64,000 nt of DNA from Sphingorhabdus pulchriflava. Lineage in GTDB: Bacteria; Pseudomonadota; Alphaproteobacteria; Sphingomonadales; Sphingomonadaceae. Below the pieces are notes generated by a model that saw nothing but the letters and a program-made list of their open reading frames with translations, was not told the DNA's origin and ran no database searches. This document shows positions 17,225-25,868 of the stretch, piece by piece; within the stretch, counting starts at the first letter, position 1, and every line of letters starts with the position of its first letter. The position numbers were made by a program, and so were the translations under genes. The stretch spans positions 1,488,001-1,552,000 of the forward strand of contig NZ_QRGP01000001.1 of the NCBI RefSeq assembly GCF_003367235.1, read 5' to 3'.

Positions 17225-18769
17225 ATGACGCGCCCGACCACGCATATCCTTCGCCTGCTCAAATGGGGTCGCATTTTGGCGCGCCATGGGGCGTTGCGCG
17301 GGATCGAAAAGGACCGGAATACACCGCCGCAGGTGAAGCGGTTGTGCCGGATTGCACGTCTGGGAACGATCCAGCCGAAAGTCCCTGATTATGCAGGCGC
17401 ATTCCGCGAAATCGGCCCTGCCGCAATTAAGCTAGGGCAGACACTTGCCACCCGCCCCGATCTGGTGGGTGAGGAAGCGGCGCACAATTTGCTGACATTG
17501 CAGGACTCGTTACCGCCCGAAAAATTCGAGCGGATCTATGACGAGATCGACCACAGCCTGAACAAACCCGCCGCCGAGATGTTCGAATATGTCGATCCCG
17601 AGCCGGTAGGCGCGGCCTCGATCGCGCAGGTACACCGGGCACGCACCTCCGATGGCCGCGACGTCGCGGTCAAGGTGCTCCGCCCCGGCATTCGCGAACA
17701 ATTTGCGCGCGACATCGAAACCTATGAATGGGCGGCAGCGCATCTGGAGGCGCTGGGCGGTGAAGCGGCGCGATTGCGCCCGCAACTTGTCATCGCCAAC
17801 CTAAAGCGCTGGACCTTGCGCGAGCTGGACCTGAGGCGAGAGGCTGCTTCGGCTTCCGAACTCAAGGAAGCGATGGCGGCGGTCGAGGGCTATCATATTC
17901 CGGCAATAGACTGGGATCGCACCGCTGGCCGCGTCCTGACGCTCGAATGGGTCGATGGCATCAAAATCTCGGACGTCGATGCCCTGAAGGCCGCCGGGCA
18001 TGACACCGGCAAGATTGCTGAGCGTCTGGTCCTCACCTTCCTGCGGCAAGCGATCTCCGAAGGCTTTTTCCACGCCGACATGCACCAGGGCAATCTCTTC
18101 GTTCGCCCCGATAGCAGCATCGTCGCGATTGATTTCGGCATTATGGGCCGGATCAACCGGCAGGCACGCTTGTGGCTGGCCGAAATTCTCTATGGCCTGA
18201 CCACCGGCAATTACCGACGCGTCGCCGAAATCCATTTCGAGGCGCAATATGTGCCCAGCTATCACAATGTCGACGAATTCGCGACCGCGCTGCGTGCCGT
18301 GGGCGAGCCGACGCGCGGCAAGCCGGTGAGCGAATTGTCGGTGGGGCAGATGCTCGACAGCCTGTTTGCGATTACGCGTGATTTCGACATGCAGACCCAG
18401 CCGCATCTGCTGCTGCTGCAAAAAACGATGGTGATGGTCGAAGGTGTCGCCACCAGCCTGAACCCCGCGATCAATATGTGGGATGTCGCCGCCCCCTATG
18501 TCGGCGAATGGATTCGCGGCGAACTGGGGCCCGAAGCCGCACTCGCCGATGGTCTGCGCGACCGCATGAAAACGCTCGCGCTGATCCCCGACCTCATCAA
18601 GCGGCTTGACGATCAGCTTCCCAAGAAAGGCGGCGCCCCGCCGCCGCCTCCGCTGCCCGAGATCGAACTGATCTGGGAGAAACGCAAAGGCGGAAATGCC
18701 TGGCGCTACACCGCAATCGCCATCCTTGCCGCTGCGGCTGGCGCTGCAGGCATGTGGGCGCTAGGATAG
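17225..18769 (+). CDS. ubiB: Ubiquinone biosynthesis protein UbiB (ABC1/ADCK family)
   Basis: 514-aa atypical kinase-like ATPase needed for coenzyme Q synthesis. The UbiB-specific KxGQ motif is in IKLGQTLATRPD; the Ala-rich loop is AAASIAQVH-like (GAASIAQVHRA), the kinase Lys is in VAVKVLRPG, the catalytic region is FFHADMHQGNLFV and the metal-binding DFG is in AIDFGIMGRI. The C-terminus ends with a hydrophobic membrane segment after a Pro-rich stretch, as in the family. It sits in the ubiE-ubiB-coaBC-dut-moeB-like cluster with very short spacers. Confidence 0.95.
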   Translation: MTRPTTHILRLLKWGRILARHGALRGIEKDRNTPPQVKRLCRIARLGTIQPKVPDYAGAFREIGPAAIKLGQTLATRPDLVGEEAAHNLLTLQDSLPPEKFERIYDEIDHSLNKPAAEMFEYVDPEPVGAASIAQVHRARTSDGRDVAVKVLRPGIREQFARDIETYEWAAAHLEALGGEAARLRPQLVIANLKRWTLRELDLRREAASASELKEAMAAVEGYHIPAIDWDRTAGRVLTLEWVDGIKISDVDALKAAGHDTGKIAERLVLTFLRQAISEGFFHADMHQGNLFVRPDSSIVAIDFGIMGRINRQARLWLAEILYGLTTGNYRRVAEIHFEAQYVPSYHNVDEFATALRAVGEPTRGKPVSELSVGQMLDSLFAITRDFDMQTQPHLLLLQKTMVMVEGVATSLNPAINMWDVAAPYVGEWIRGELGPEAALADGLRDRMKTLALIPDLIKRLDDQLPKKGGAPPPPPLPEIELIWEKRKGGNAWRYTAIAILAAAAGAAGMWALG

Positions 18770-18772
18770 GGA

Positions 18773-20008
18773 ATGACCCAGAAACGCATCCTCCTGATCG
18801 TCGGCGGCGGTATCGCTGCCTATAAGGCGTGCGAGCTGGTGCGGACGATCCGCAAGGCAGGGCATGCCGTGCGCTGCGTCCTGACCAAGGGCGGTTCGCA
18901 GTTCGTTACACCGCTGACATTAGGGGCGTTATCCGAGGACAAGGTGTATACCGACCTGTTCGACCTGAAGGATGAGGCCGAAATGGGGCACATTCAGCTT
19001 TCGCGTCAGGCAGACTTGGTCGTCGTCTGCCCCGCAACTGCCGACCTGCTCGCCAAAATGCATGCAGGCATTGCTGACGATCTGGCTACCACCCTGCTGC
19101 TGGCCACCGACAAGCCGGTGCTGGCTGTTCCGGCGATGAATGTCCGCATGTGGCAACATCCAGCGACACGCCGCAATGTGGCGGGCTTGCGCGCTGATGG
19201 CGTGCATGTGATGGATCCGGATGCGGGCGAAATGGCGTGCGGTGAATTCGGCCCGGGCCGCTTGCCCGAAATCGAGCGCATCTTTGCAGAGATCAGTCAC
19301 CATTTGGCGACAGCGACGCCCGTGATGGCCGCTCAACCCGATTTTGCCGATCCAGCGCACCGCCCGCTTTTCGGCAAACGCGTGCTGGTGACGGCAGGAC
19401 CCACGCATGAGCCGATCGATCCGGTGCGCTATATCGCCAACCGCTCCTCGGGACGGCAGGGCTTTGCTATAGCGCAGGCCGCGGCGGAATTGGGTGCGGA
19501 CGTCACGTTGATTGCTGGCCCTGTGCATCTGACGACGCCTCCCGGCGTCATCCGTATCGATGTGGAAAGTGCGCGCGAAATGCTGGCGGAGGTCGAAAAA
19601 GCCCTGCCCGCCGACGTCGCGATCATGGTGGCAGCCGTTGCCGACTGGCGCGCTGCGGACGAAGCCGAGCAGAAGATCAAGAAGGATGGCAAGGCCGTTC
19701 CACCGCTCGAACTCGCCGAAAATCCGGATATTCTAGCCATGCTCGGCAAGCATAAGCAGCGCCCTGCCCTTTTGATCGGCTTTGCCGCCGAAACCGAGAA
19801 GGTGGTCGAGCATGCCCAAGCCAAGCTTGCCAAAAAAGGCTGCGACTGGATTGTTGCCAACGACGTCTCGGGCGATGTCATGGGTGGCGCAAACAATGCG
19901 GTGCATATAGTCACCAAGGATGGCGTCGAAAGCTTGGCCGACGCACCCAAGGACGTAATTGCCCGCAAATTGATGGAGAAGGTCGCCAATGCCGTCGGAC
20001 AAGATTGA
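18773..20008 (+). CDS. coaBC: Bifunctional phosphopantothenoylcysteine decarboxylase / synthetase
   Basis: 411-aa flavoprotein catalysing two steps of coenzyme A synthesis. The N-terminal CoaC part (residues 1-180) has [14 protein letters not shown], the catalytic His in [17 protein letters not shown] and the active-site Cys in [14 protein letters not shown]. The C-terminal CoaB part begins [20 protein letters not shown] and carries ISNRSSG-type [11 protein letters not shown] and the late VANDVSG motif. It is 3 nt after ubiB and overlaps dut by 20 nt. Confidence 0.96.
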   Translation: MTQKRILLIVGGGIAAYKACELVRTIRKAGHAVRCVLTKGGSQFVTPLTLGALSEDKVYTDLFDLKDEAEMGHIQLSRQADLVVVCPATADLLAKMHAGIADDLATTLLLATDKPVLAVPAMNVRMWQHPATRRNVAGLRADGVHVMDPDAGEMACGEFGPGRLPEIERIFAEISHHLATATPVMAAQPDFADPAHRPLFGKRVLVTAGPTHEPIDPVRYIANRSSGRQGFAIAQAAAELGADVTLIAGPVHLTTPPGVIRIDVESAREMLAEVEKALPADVAIMVAAVADWRAADEAEQKIKKDGKAVPPLELAENPDILAMLGKHKQRPALLIGFAAETEKVVEHAQAKLAKKGCDWIVANDVSGDVMGGANNAVHIVTKDGVESLADAPKDVIARKLMEKVANAVGQD

Positions 20009-20438
20009 AATCAGGGTCAAGCGGCTGAACAACGGCGCGGGATTACCACTGCCCGTCTATGCCAGCGCGGGGGCTGCAGGCATGGATATCTGCGCAGCCG
20101 AGGCAATCACCCTGAAACCCGGCAAACGCGCGGCAGTGCCGACGGGTTTCGCCTTTGCCATCCCGCATGGCTATGAAATCCAGGTCCGCCCGCGCTCGGG
20201 CCTTGCGCTCAAGCATGGCATCACCTGCCTCAACACACCGGGCACGATCGACTGCGACTATCGCGGCGAAGTGAAAGTCATTCTCGCTAATTTGGGCGAA
20301 GAGGAAGTCAGCTTCGAACGCGGTGACAGGATCGCCCAATTGGTGGTCGCCGCAGCACCGCAAGCCAAAATAAGCGAGGTCGACGCGTTGGATGATACCG
20401 CGCGTGGTGCGGGCGGGTTCGGCTCAACCGGGGTATGA
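19989..20438 (+). CDS. dut: dUTP diphosphatase
   Basis: 149-aa trimeric dUTPase that hydrolyses dUTP to dUMP and pyrophosphate. All five motifs are visible: [43 protein letters not shown] and the C-terminal [10 protein letters not shown]. The ATG lies inside the end of coaBC (20-nt overlap), which suggests translational coupling, and its stop overlaps the next ATG by four bases. Confidence 0.96.
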   Translation: MPSDKIEIRVKRLNNGAGLPLPVYASAGAAGMDICAAEAITLKPGKRAAVPTGFAFAIPHGYEIQVRPRSGLALKHGITCLNTPGTIDCDYRGEVKVILANLGEEEVSFERGDRIAQLVVAAAPQAKISEVDALDDTARGAGGFGSTGV

Positions 20439-21190
20439 CGCTCAGCGACGCGCAACTTGATCGCTACGCCCGCCATATCGTCCTGCGCGATATCGGTGGC
20501 CCGGGCCAGAGTAAATTGCTCGAAAGCCATGTGCTGCTGATCGGGGCGGGTGGCATCGGTTGTCCGGCCATCCAGTATCTGGCGGCCGCCGGTGTCGGTA
20601 CGATCAGCGCAGTCGATGACGACGATATTTCCCTATCCAATTTGCAACGCCAGGTGCTTTTCAGCGAAGCGCAGATCGGCCAGCCGAAGGTGGACGCGGC
20701 GGCCCAAGCTGTTGCACGCCTGAATCCCGATGTGACCTTTCATGCTATAAAAGAGCGTATTACAGCGCAAACTTCAAAACAGTTATTGGAAGATGTGGAT
20801 GTCGTGATCGACGGCAGCGACAATTTTGCCACCCGCCTGATCGTCAACGACCTATGCATTGCCGCACAAGTGCCCTTGGTGAGCGCGGCCATTGGCCAGT
20901 TCCACGGCCAGATCGGTACTTTCCGCGGCTGGGAAGCGGACGCCCCCTGCTATCGCTGTTTTGTCGGCGACGCCCACGACCCCGATGATTGCGACGATTG
21001 CGCAACGCAAGGGGTGCTCGGCGCGATGTGCGGCCTGATGGGCAGCTTTGCCGCGATGGAGTCTATCCGTACCCTCACCGACTTTGGCGACGAAACAAAG
21101 GGCAAGTTGCATATTTTCGATGGCTTGAAACCGGCGATGCGGACGATCAACATGCCGAAAGATCCGGAGTGCGCGAGTTGCGGCCGCTAG
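20435..21190 (+). CDS. MoeB/ThiF/HesA-family adenylyltransferase
   Basis: 251-aa E1-like enzyme that adenylates the C-terminal Gly-Gly of a sulfur-carrier protein (MoaD or ThiS). It opens with [16 protein letters not shown], has the nucleotide-binding loop [13 protein letters not shown], the DGSDNFATR block and two C-x2-C pairs (CYRC, CASC) for zinc. There is no C-terminal rhodanese domain. MoeB and ThiF cannot be separated from sequence alone. It is last in the ubiE-to-dut cluster, overlapping dut by four bases, and faces a convergent gene with overlapping stops. Confidence 0.88.
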   Translation: MTLSDAQLDRYARHIVLRDIGGPGQSKLLESHVLLIGAGGIGCPAIQYLAAAGVGTISAVDDDDISLSNLQRQVLFSEAQIGQPKVDAAAQAVARLNPDVTFHAIKERITAQTSKQLLEDVDVVIDGSDNFATRLIVNDLCIAAQVPLVSAAIGQFHGQIGTFRGWEADAPCYRCFVGDAHDPDDCDDCATQGVLGAMCGLMGSFAAMESIRTLTDFGDETKGKLHIFDGLKPAMRTINMPKDPECASCGR

Positions 21191-22002
21191 CGCGGATGCA
21201 GGCGACGGAATTCTTCGGCAAGAACTGGTAGGCAAGCCAGCATCCGAAGCGCCGCTAATTGCGGCGTAATCTTTATTTGAACCGCTTTCGCTTCGATAGC
21301 TTTTTCGCGCGCGCTACGCTTCGCGCCCCCTTTCCCGAGAAGCAAGTTATACATGCTATCGCCGTCCCGGTCGCTATGCAGATAATCGGCATAGTCATGA
21401 TATTCTGACGATTTCTGGCCGATAAGATCATAAGCAAGGCAGGTGTCAACGTCAGGCAAAGAAATGGGTGTGGCGCTGACCGCCGTCAGCACTTCTTGTA
21501 GATGGTCGTCACGGGCGGCATTGAATATGGCACCGCATTTAGGGGCGATTGCTTTGCGGAAAGCTTCCTTACGCGCGATGTCTTCGGCGCTACCTTCCCA
21601 ACTGGGTGTCATCCGCCACATCAGTGATCCGAACAAATCGTAAGCGACAGCTTCATCGCCTACATCGCTTGCAAGCCGGATAATGACGGCATTTTTCAAC
21701 CGCTCGGCATCCGCCTTGCTTAGAAATTCGTCAAACTGGTTTTCCGACGCAGGAGGCGTGTTGATATTCCTATCGCCGGTCGGAGCATCTTCCGCTGCTT
21801 CAGCGTCAGCAATGTCTATGATGTCGGTTTCCTGAAACGGCAGATATGCTAGCGCAGCACAATCTGCTTCCTGACGCCGTTCGCTACCGAGCAAAATCGA
21901 ACGTCCGAAAGCTGGATTCGCCAACCCGCTGAAATCAGAGGCGGCTGCTGGCGATATCAGTGGCAGTGTGAGAAGCAGCGTAAGGCCGAGCTTCCAATTC
22001 AT
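21187..22002 (-). CDS. Secreted protein of unknown function
   Basis: 271-aa protein with a clear signal peptide (MNWKLGLTLLLTLPLISPAAA). I do not recognise a family. The mature part is mixed charged, includes an acidic stretch before residue 100 (DAEAAEDAPTGD), a central block on RLASDVGDEAVAYDLFGSLMWRM, and ends with a basic region (KRSAREKAIEAKAVQIK). The start overlaps the sirtuin stop as ATGA, so the two are translationally coupled, which hints at a shared regulation rather than a shared function. Confidence 0.65.
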   Translation of the reverse strand: MNWKLGLTLLLTLPLISPAAASDFSGLANPAFGRSILLGSERRQEADCAALAYLPFQETDIIDIADAEAAEDAPTGDRNINTPPASENQFDEFLSKADAERLKNAVIIRLASDVGDEAVAYDLFGSLMWRMTPSWEGSAEDIARKEAFRKAIAPKCGAIFNAARDDHLQEVLTAVSATPISLPDVDTCLAYDLIGQKSSEYHDYADYLHSDRDGDSMYNLLLGKGGAKRSAREKAIEAKAVQIKITPQLAALRMLACLPVLAEEFRRLHPR

Positions 22003-22715
22003 ACGAGAAGCTCCTCGACCCAATCCGGCACCACTTCAGTTGCTGGTCCGTATCGCGCCTCGTCAAAAAAATGGCTACCCTGTGACGGCTCCAGATTGAG
22101 TTCGAGGGTCTTTGCCCCCTGTTGCTTCGCATCGCGGACAAAACCCGCCGCCGGATAGACGGCACCCGAGGTACCGATGCTGACAAAAAGGTCGGCGGTG
22201 CGGATTGCCGCGTAGATTTCCGGCATATGATAGGGCATTTCGCCGAACCAGACCACGTCGGGACGTAAAGATGGGGTGCCGCAAATCGGGCAAGGCGGCC
22301 GATGCTGCATCGGATCGCGCCAGTCGCTGCGGATCTCACAGGCCATGCACAGCGCCTTCAGATGCTCGCCATGCATGTGCAGCAGACGCTCGGCCCCTGC
22401 CCGCTCATGCAGGTCGTCAACATTCTGGGTGACGATCAGCAGATTGCGATCATCGCCGCGCCAGTGCCGGTCAAGCTCGGCGAGCGCAAAATGCGCGTCA
22501 TTGGGCTCCTTGGTCTGGATCGCCGCGCGGCGCATGTCGTAGAAACGGTGCACCAGATCGGGGTCGCGCTCGAACGCCTCGGGCGTCGCGACATCCTCCA
22601 CCCGGTGCTTTTCCCAAAGCCCGCCTGCATCGCGGAAAGTGTCGATCCCACTTTCGGCGCTCACACCTGCTCCGGTGAGGATTACGATATTGCGAATATT
22701 GGTCATCTCGCCCAT
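21999..22715 (-). CDS. cobB: NAD-dependent protein deacylase (class III sirtuin, CobB-like)
   Basis: 238-aa sirtuin that removes acyl groups from protein lysines using NAD. NAD-binding motifs GAGVSAESGIDTFRD and TQNVDDLHERAG, catalytic His115 in HMHGE, and the zinc ligands Cys123, Cys126, Cys142 and Cys145 are all present. FYDMRRA supplies Tyr59 and Arg62, the Y-x-x-R pair that in SIRT5 and CobB marks binding of acidic acyl groups (succinyl, malonyl). Start could be Met1 or Met4. It overlaps the following secreted-protein gene by four bases and is divergent from dapB. Confidence 0.93.
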   Translation of the reverse strand: MGEMTNIRNIVILTGAGVSAESGIDTFRDAGGLWEKHRVEDVATPEAFERDPDLVHRFYDMRRAAIQTKEPNDAHFALAELDRHWRGDDRNLLIVTQNVDDLHERAGAERLLHMHGEHLKALCMACEIRSDWRDPMQHRPPCPICGTPSLRPDVVWFGEMPYHMPEIYAAIRTADLFVSIGTSGAVYPAAGFVRDAKQQGAKTLELNLEPSQGSHFFDEARYGPATEVVPDWVEELLV

Positions 22716-22743
22716 GAAGCAGCAAATTCAAAGGCACGCAACT

Positions 22744-23472
22744 ATGGCAAAAGTCGGTATCATTGGCAGCAAGGGCCGCATGGGTCAGGCGTTGGTAGAC
22801 GCCATCAACGAAGCAGGGCTTGAACATGCAGGCGGGGTCGACAAGGGTGACGATATCGCAGGCCTTGCTGCGGCATCCGATGTGCTGGTCGATTTCTCCA
22901 GCCCACATGCGCTGGAAACCAATCTGGCGGCCTGCAATTTTGCCAAGAAACCGATTGTTATTGGCACTACAGGACTTGAAGAGCGGCATCACTGGCTGAT
23001 TGACGATGCCGCGCAGGACATCGCCGTACTGCAGACCGGCAACACCTCACTCGGTGTCACCATGCTCGCCGCACTGGTGAAAGAGGCCGCATCGCGGCTG
23101 GGAGCCGACTGGGACATCGAAATCGTCGAAATGCATCACCGGATGAAGGTTGATGCTCCGTCGGGCACAGCCCTGCTACTGGGTGAAGCCGCCGCTGCCG
23201 GACGCTATGTTGATCTTGCCGACAATAGCGAGCGAGGCCGCGACGGCATTACAGGTGCGCGCAAGGAAGGCGCGATCGGCTTTGCTTCGCTGCGCGGTGG
23301 CACGGTGGCGGGCGATCATAGTGTGATACTGGCGGGCAATGAGGAAAGCATCACCCTGTCACACCGTGCCGAAAACCGGATGATCTTTGCCCGTGGCGCG
23401 GTGAAAGCGGCGATCTGGTTGATGCAGCAAAAGCCCGGGCGATATAATATGCCCGAAGTGCTCGGGCTCTAG
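22744..23472 (+). CDS. dapB: 4-hydroxy-tetrahydrodipicolinate reductase
   Basis: 242-aa NAD(P)H-dependent reductase of the lysine/diaminopimelate pathway. It begins MAKVGIIGSKGRMGQAL with the dinucleotide-binding GxxGxxG pattern, followed by VDFSSPHALE, IGTTGL, the catalytic EMHHRMKVDAPSGTAL and late GDHSVILAG. A longer frame upstream runs into the divergent sirtuin region and is not used. Only about 28 nt separate the two divergent start codons. Confidence 0.96.
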   Translation: MAKVGIIGSKGRMGQALVDAINEAGLEHAGGVDKGDDIAGLAAASDVLVDFSSPHALETNLAACNFAKKPIVIGTTGLEERHHWLIDDAAQDIAVLQTGNTSLGVTMLAALVKEAASRLGADWDIEIVEMHHRMKVDAPSGTALLLGEAAAAGRYVDLADNSERGRDGITGARKEGAIGFASLRGGTVAGDHSVILAGNEESITLSHRAENRMIFARGAVKAAIWLMQQKPGRYNMPEVLGL

Positions 23473-23478
23473 CGCTAG

Positions 23479-24486
23479 CTAGCTGCCCCGCCGCACCAAT
23501 TGCACCGGTACACGTTGATGGGTCAGGGGTTCACCTGATATGCGATTCAAAACATTCTGGACCAGAAGGTCACCCGCCTGTTCGAAATCCGGCTCGATCG
23601 TCGTCAGCGGCGGTGACGAATAATTGCCGGCCCGGATCCCGTCAAAACCGATGACCGACACCCGCTCAGGAACCGATATCCCGCTTTCGGAAAGCGCCCG
23701 CAAAACACCTAGCGCGGTCAGATCACAGGCAGCAAATATGCCGTCAAAAGGCTGACCGGACTGGAGCAAAGTCCGAACGGCCTCGACGCCTTGCTCCTCA
23801 CGCGACAGGCTTTCGTCGACCTCGATCGCGGGCGCTGATAGCCCCGCAGTGCGCAGCTCTTCGGCAAATCCGTCATAGCGTTCGCCAAACTGGCGTTGTT
23901 GGGAGGCACGAGCGCCGATGAAAACCGGATGCTTTCGTCCGGATTCAAGCAAGTAGCGTGCCGCGATCCGACCACCACCCTCATTCTCGCTGCGCACCCA
24001 GCGCAGATCATCATCGGGCGCGCCCCAGCACACCCAGGCCTTGTCCGCATGGTCAAGTCCGCGGAAATAGGCCCAGGCTTCCGGATTTTGCGTCGTGCCG
24101 ATGACAATCATCCCGTCGGCCTGACGGGCATCATCATATTGGCCAAAGAAATTTCCAGGGCTGTCCTGAAAGGACACCAGCAAATTATAGCCTTTGGCGG
24201 CGGCGGCAGCGGCAACGCTGCCCAGCAAGGAGAAGTAGAAGGGATTGGTCTCGGTGGCACTCTCCCCCGCCCGGCCGATCAGTACCACCGCCAATGTCAT
24301 CGTCTCGCCACGCCGGAGCCGCGTGGCATTCTGGTTGATGACATAGCCCAGTTCCTGTGCGGCCTGCAGCACCTTGGCGCGCGTTTCATCGCTGACCTTC
24401 GGGCTGCCGTTCAAGGCGCGCGATACGGTAGGCTGGGTAACGCCGGCGCGCTGAGCGACGTCAAATGCGGTGACCCGAAATGCCAT
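23479..24486 (-). CDS. LacI-family transcriptional regulator
   Basis: 335-aa repressor with an N-terminal helix-turn-helix and hinge helix (TAFDVAQRAGVTQPTVSRAL, then SPKVSDETRAKVLQAA) and a periplasmic-binding-protein-like sensor domain that binds a small ligand, commonly a sugar or nucleoside (VIGFDGIRAGNYSSPPLTTI near the C-terminus). The ligand is not evident. It lies 45 nt downstream of a metallo-beta-lactamase-fold gene on the same strand. The divergent TonB-dependent receptor beyond that gene is a plausible target, but I could not identify a CG-centred operator. Confidence 0.92.
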   Translation of the reverse strand: MAFRVTAFDVAQRAGVTQPTVSRALNGSPKVSDETRAKVLQAAQELGYVINQNATRLRRGETMTLAVVLIGRAGESATETNPFYFSLLGSVAAAAAAKGYNLLVSFQDSPGNFFGQYDDARQADGMIVIGTTQNPEAWAYFRGLDHADKAWVCWGAPDDDLRWVRSENEGGGRIAARYLLESGRKHPVFIGARASQQRQFGERYDGFAEELRTAGLSAPAIEVDESLSREEQGVEAVRTLLQSGQPFDGIFAACDLTALGVLRALSESGISVPERVSVIGFDGIRAGNYSSPPLTTIEPDFEQAGDLLVQNVLNRISGEPLTHQRVPVQLVRRGS

Positions 24487-24531
24487 AAATGCCTCTCCCC
24501 GATTTTCAGCCTATTACACGCGTCGAGGGGA

Positions 24532-25608
24532 TTACATCAACTCCTGTCGGCTGATTGCCTTGGAGCCCGCCGGCAGGCTGAAGAGCATGCCGTCCTCACC
24601 GACCACAATTTCGCCTTTGAAGCGTTTGGGGGCGTCGCCCAAAAAGGCCGGATTAAAGAAACGCGACGGAAAAGGCGGAACGATGTGGGTGAACACAAGT
24701 TGGCCCACACGCGCTTTACGCGCACTGTCCGCAGCTTCCTCTGGCGAGGCATGATAATCCAGAATATCCTTGGTTATCTTGGCTGTGTTGCCCAATCCTT
24801 TTTTGTCGAGCGCCGCCGTCATCTTGGTGACCAGTTTCGGTTGGAGCGCTTCGTGCAACAGCAAGTCTGCGTCCTTTGCCACGCGTTCCAAAACTGCCGA
24901 TTTGGCTGTGTCGCCGCTGACGACAACCGACCGCCCCTTATAATCGAAACGGTATCCGACCGCAGGCGAAACCGGGTCATGATCAACCTTGAAGGCAGTG
25001 ACGGTCAGGCCGTCTTTTTCAAGAACCACTGTACTGTCGCCATCCACGGCAAATGGCATTGCGGTTGCCCCTGCTCCAGACGGCGGTACGATATCCTCTC
25101 CATGGTGAGCGATGCGATAGCTGTTATCCTGCGCATAAGCCGCGTTGAAACCTGCAATCACCGCTTCGACGCCGGTAGGGCCATAGACTGCTAAGGGAGC
25201 CTTGGCCGAACTGCCCGTCCACCGAAGCAACATCATCGGACCCAAGCCGTCCATATGATCGGAATGGAAATGCGTCAGGAACAGGCCCGCGATTTTTCCA
25301 TTGGGTATTCCCATCAAAGAGATATTGCGCGCCCCACCTTCACCTGCGTCGACAACAAAAATCCGTTTACCGGCAATAATAACGGTACAGGCCCCTGCCC
25401 GGTCGGCGTTTGGCAAAGGTGAGCCAGTTCCACACAACCCGACATGCAAACCGTCAGGCAGTGACGCCATGACGTCACGACCCACACGATTATTGACGGC
25501 GCGCTCGAAAAGCGAAAGCCCGATCTGTTCCTGAAAATGCCTTATCCCGACTGCACCGATTGCAGCCACCCCAAGCAACGCCAACAGCCATTTTGCAGAT
25601 TTTCGCAT
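24532..25608 (-). CDS. Exported metallo-beta-lactamase-fold hydrolase
   Basis: 358-aa protein with an N-terminal membrane/signal segment (KWLLALLGVAAIGAVG) and an MBL-fold domain. The metal motif THFHSDHMDGL is at about residue 115, with later VSGDTAKS (bridging Asp) and a C-terminal FTHIVPP His. It resembles the RNase Z/arylsulfatase-like branch, and here is probably periplasmic. The start at 25608 is set by GGGGAGGG just upstream; the open frame further upstream has no signal. Probably cotranscribed with the LacI gene. Confidence 0.85.
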   Translation of the reverse strand: MRKSAKWLLALLGVAAIGAVGIRHFQEQIGLSLFERAVNNRVGRDVMASLPDGLHVGLCGTGSPLPNADRAGACTVIIAGKRIFVVDAGEGGARNISLMGIPNGKIAGLFLTHFHSDHMDGLGPMMLLRWTGSSAKAPLAVYGPTGVEAVIAGFNAAYAQDNSYRIAHHGEDIVPPSGAGATAMPFAVDGDSTVVLEKDGLTVTAFKVDHDPVSPAVGYRFDYKGRSVVVSGDTAKSAVLERVAKDADLLLHEALQPKLVTKMTAALDKKGLGNTAKITKDILDYHASPEEAADSARKARVGQLVFTHIVPPFPSRFFNPAFLGDAPKRFKGEIVVGEDGMLFSLPAGSKAISRQELM

Positions 25609-25868
25609 GCTGCCCTCCCCCCAAAAACAAAATCGAACACTGTTCCCGCGACGGATTGTTACAAATTGTGGCAATTTTGCCGCGTTTATCAAAGATTTTA
25701 CGTTAGCACATCTAAGCAGATTGCGGGCTGCAATCGGACTGGTTACAGCCGCAACCAGTGCAGAATGCACCATAAAAAAGATAAGACAAGGATGGTTTAC
25801 CATCCCCACTCCCAAGGAAGTTCGCCGATTTCCGGCACATTTGTGATGATCAAGTGGAGAGTTATATT
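25609..25868. other. Divergent promoter region before the TonB receptor
   Basis: 260 bp of AT-rich DNA between the MBL-fold gene and the receptor. Small inverted repeats such as GATTGC-N5-GCAATC and TGGTT-N8-AACCA lie around 25720-25760, but none is a convincing LacI-type site. No promoter is clear enough to call. Confidence 0.35.

Noticed and set aside
23896-25194. 432-codon open frame on the plus strand
   Set aside because: It lies antisense to the LacI and MBL-fold genes, has no family features, and follows from the GC-rich codon pattern of the real genes.
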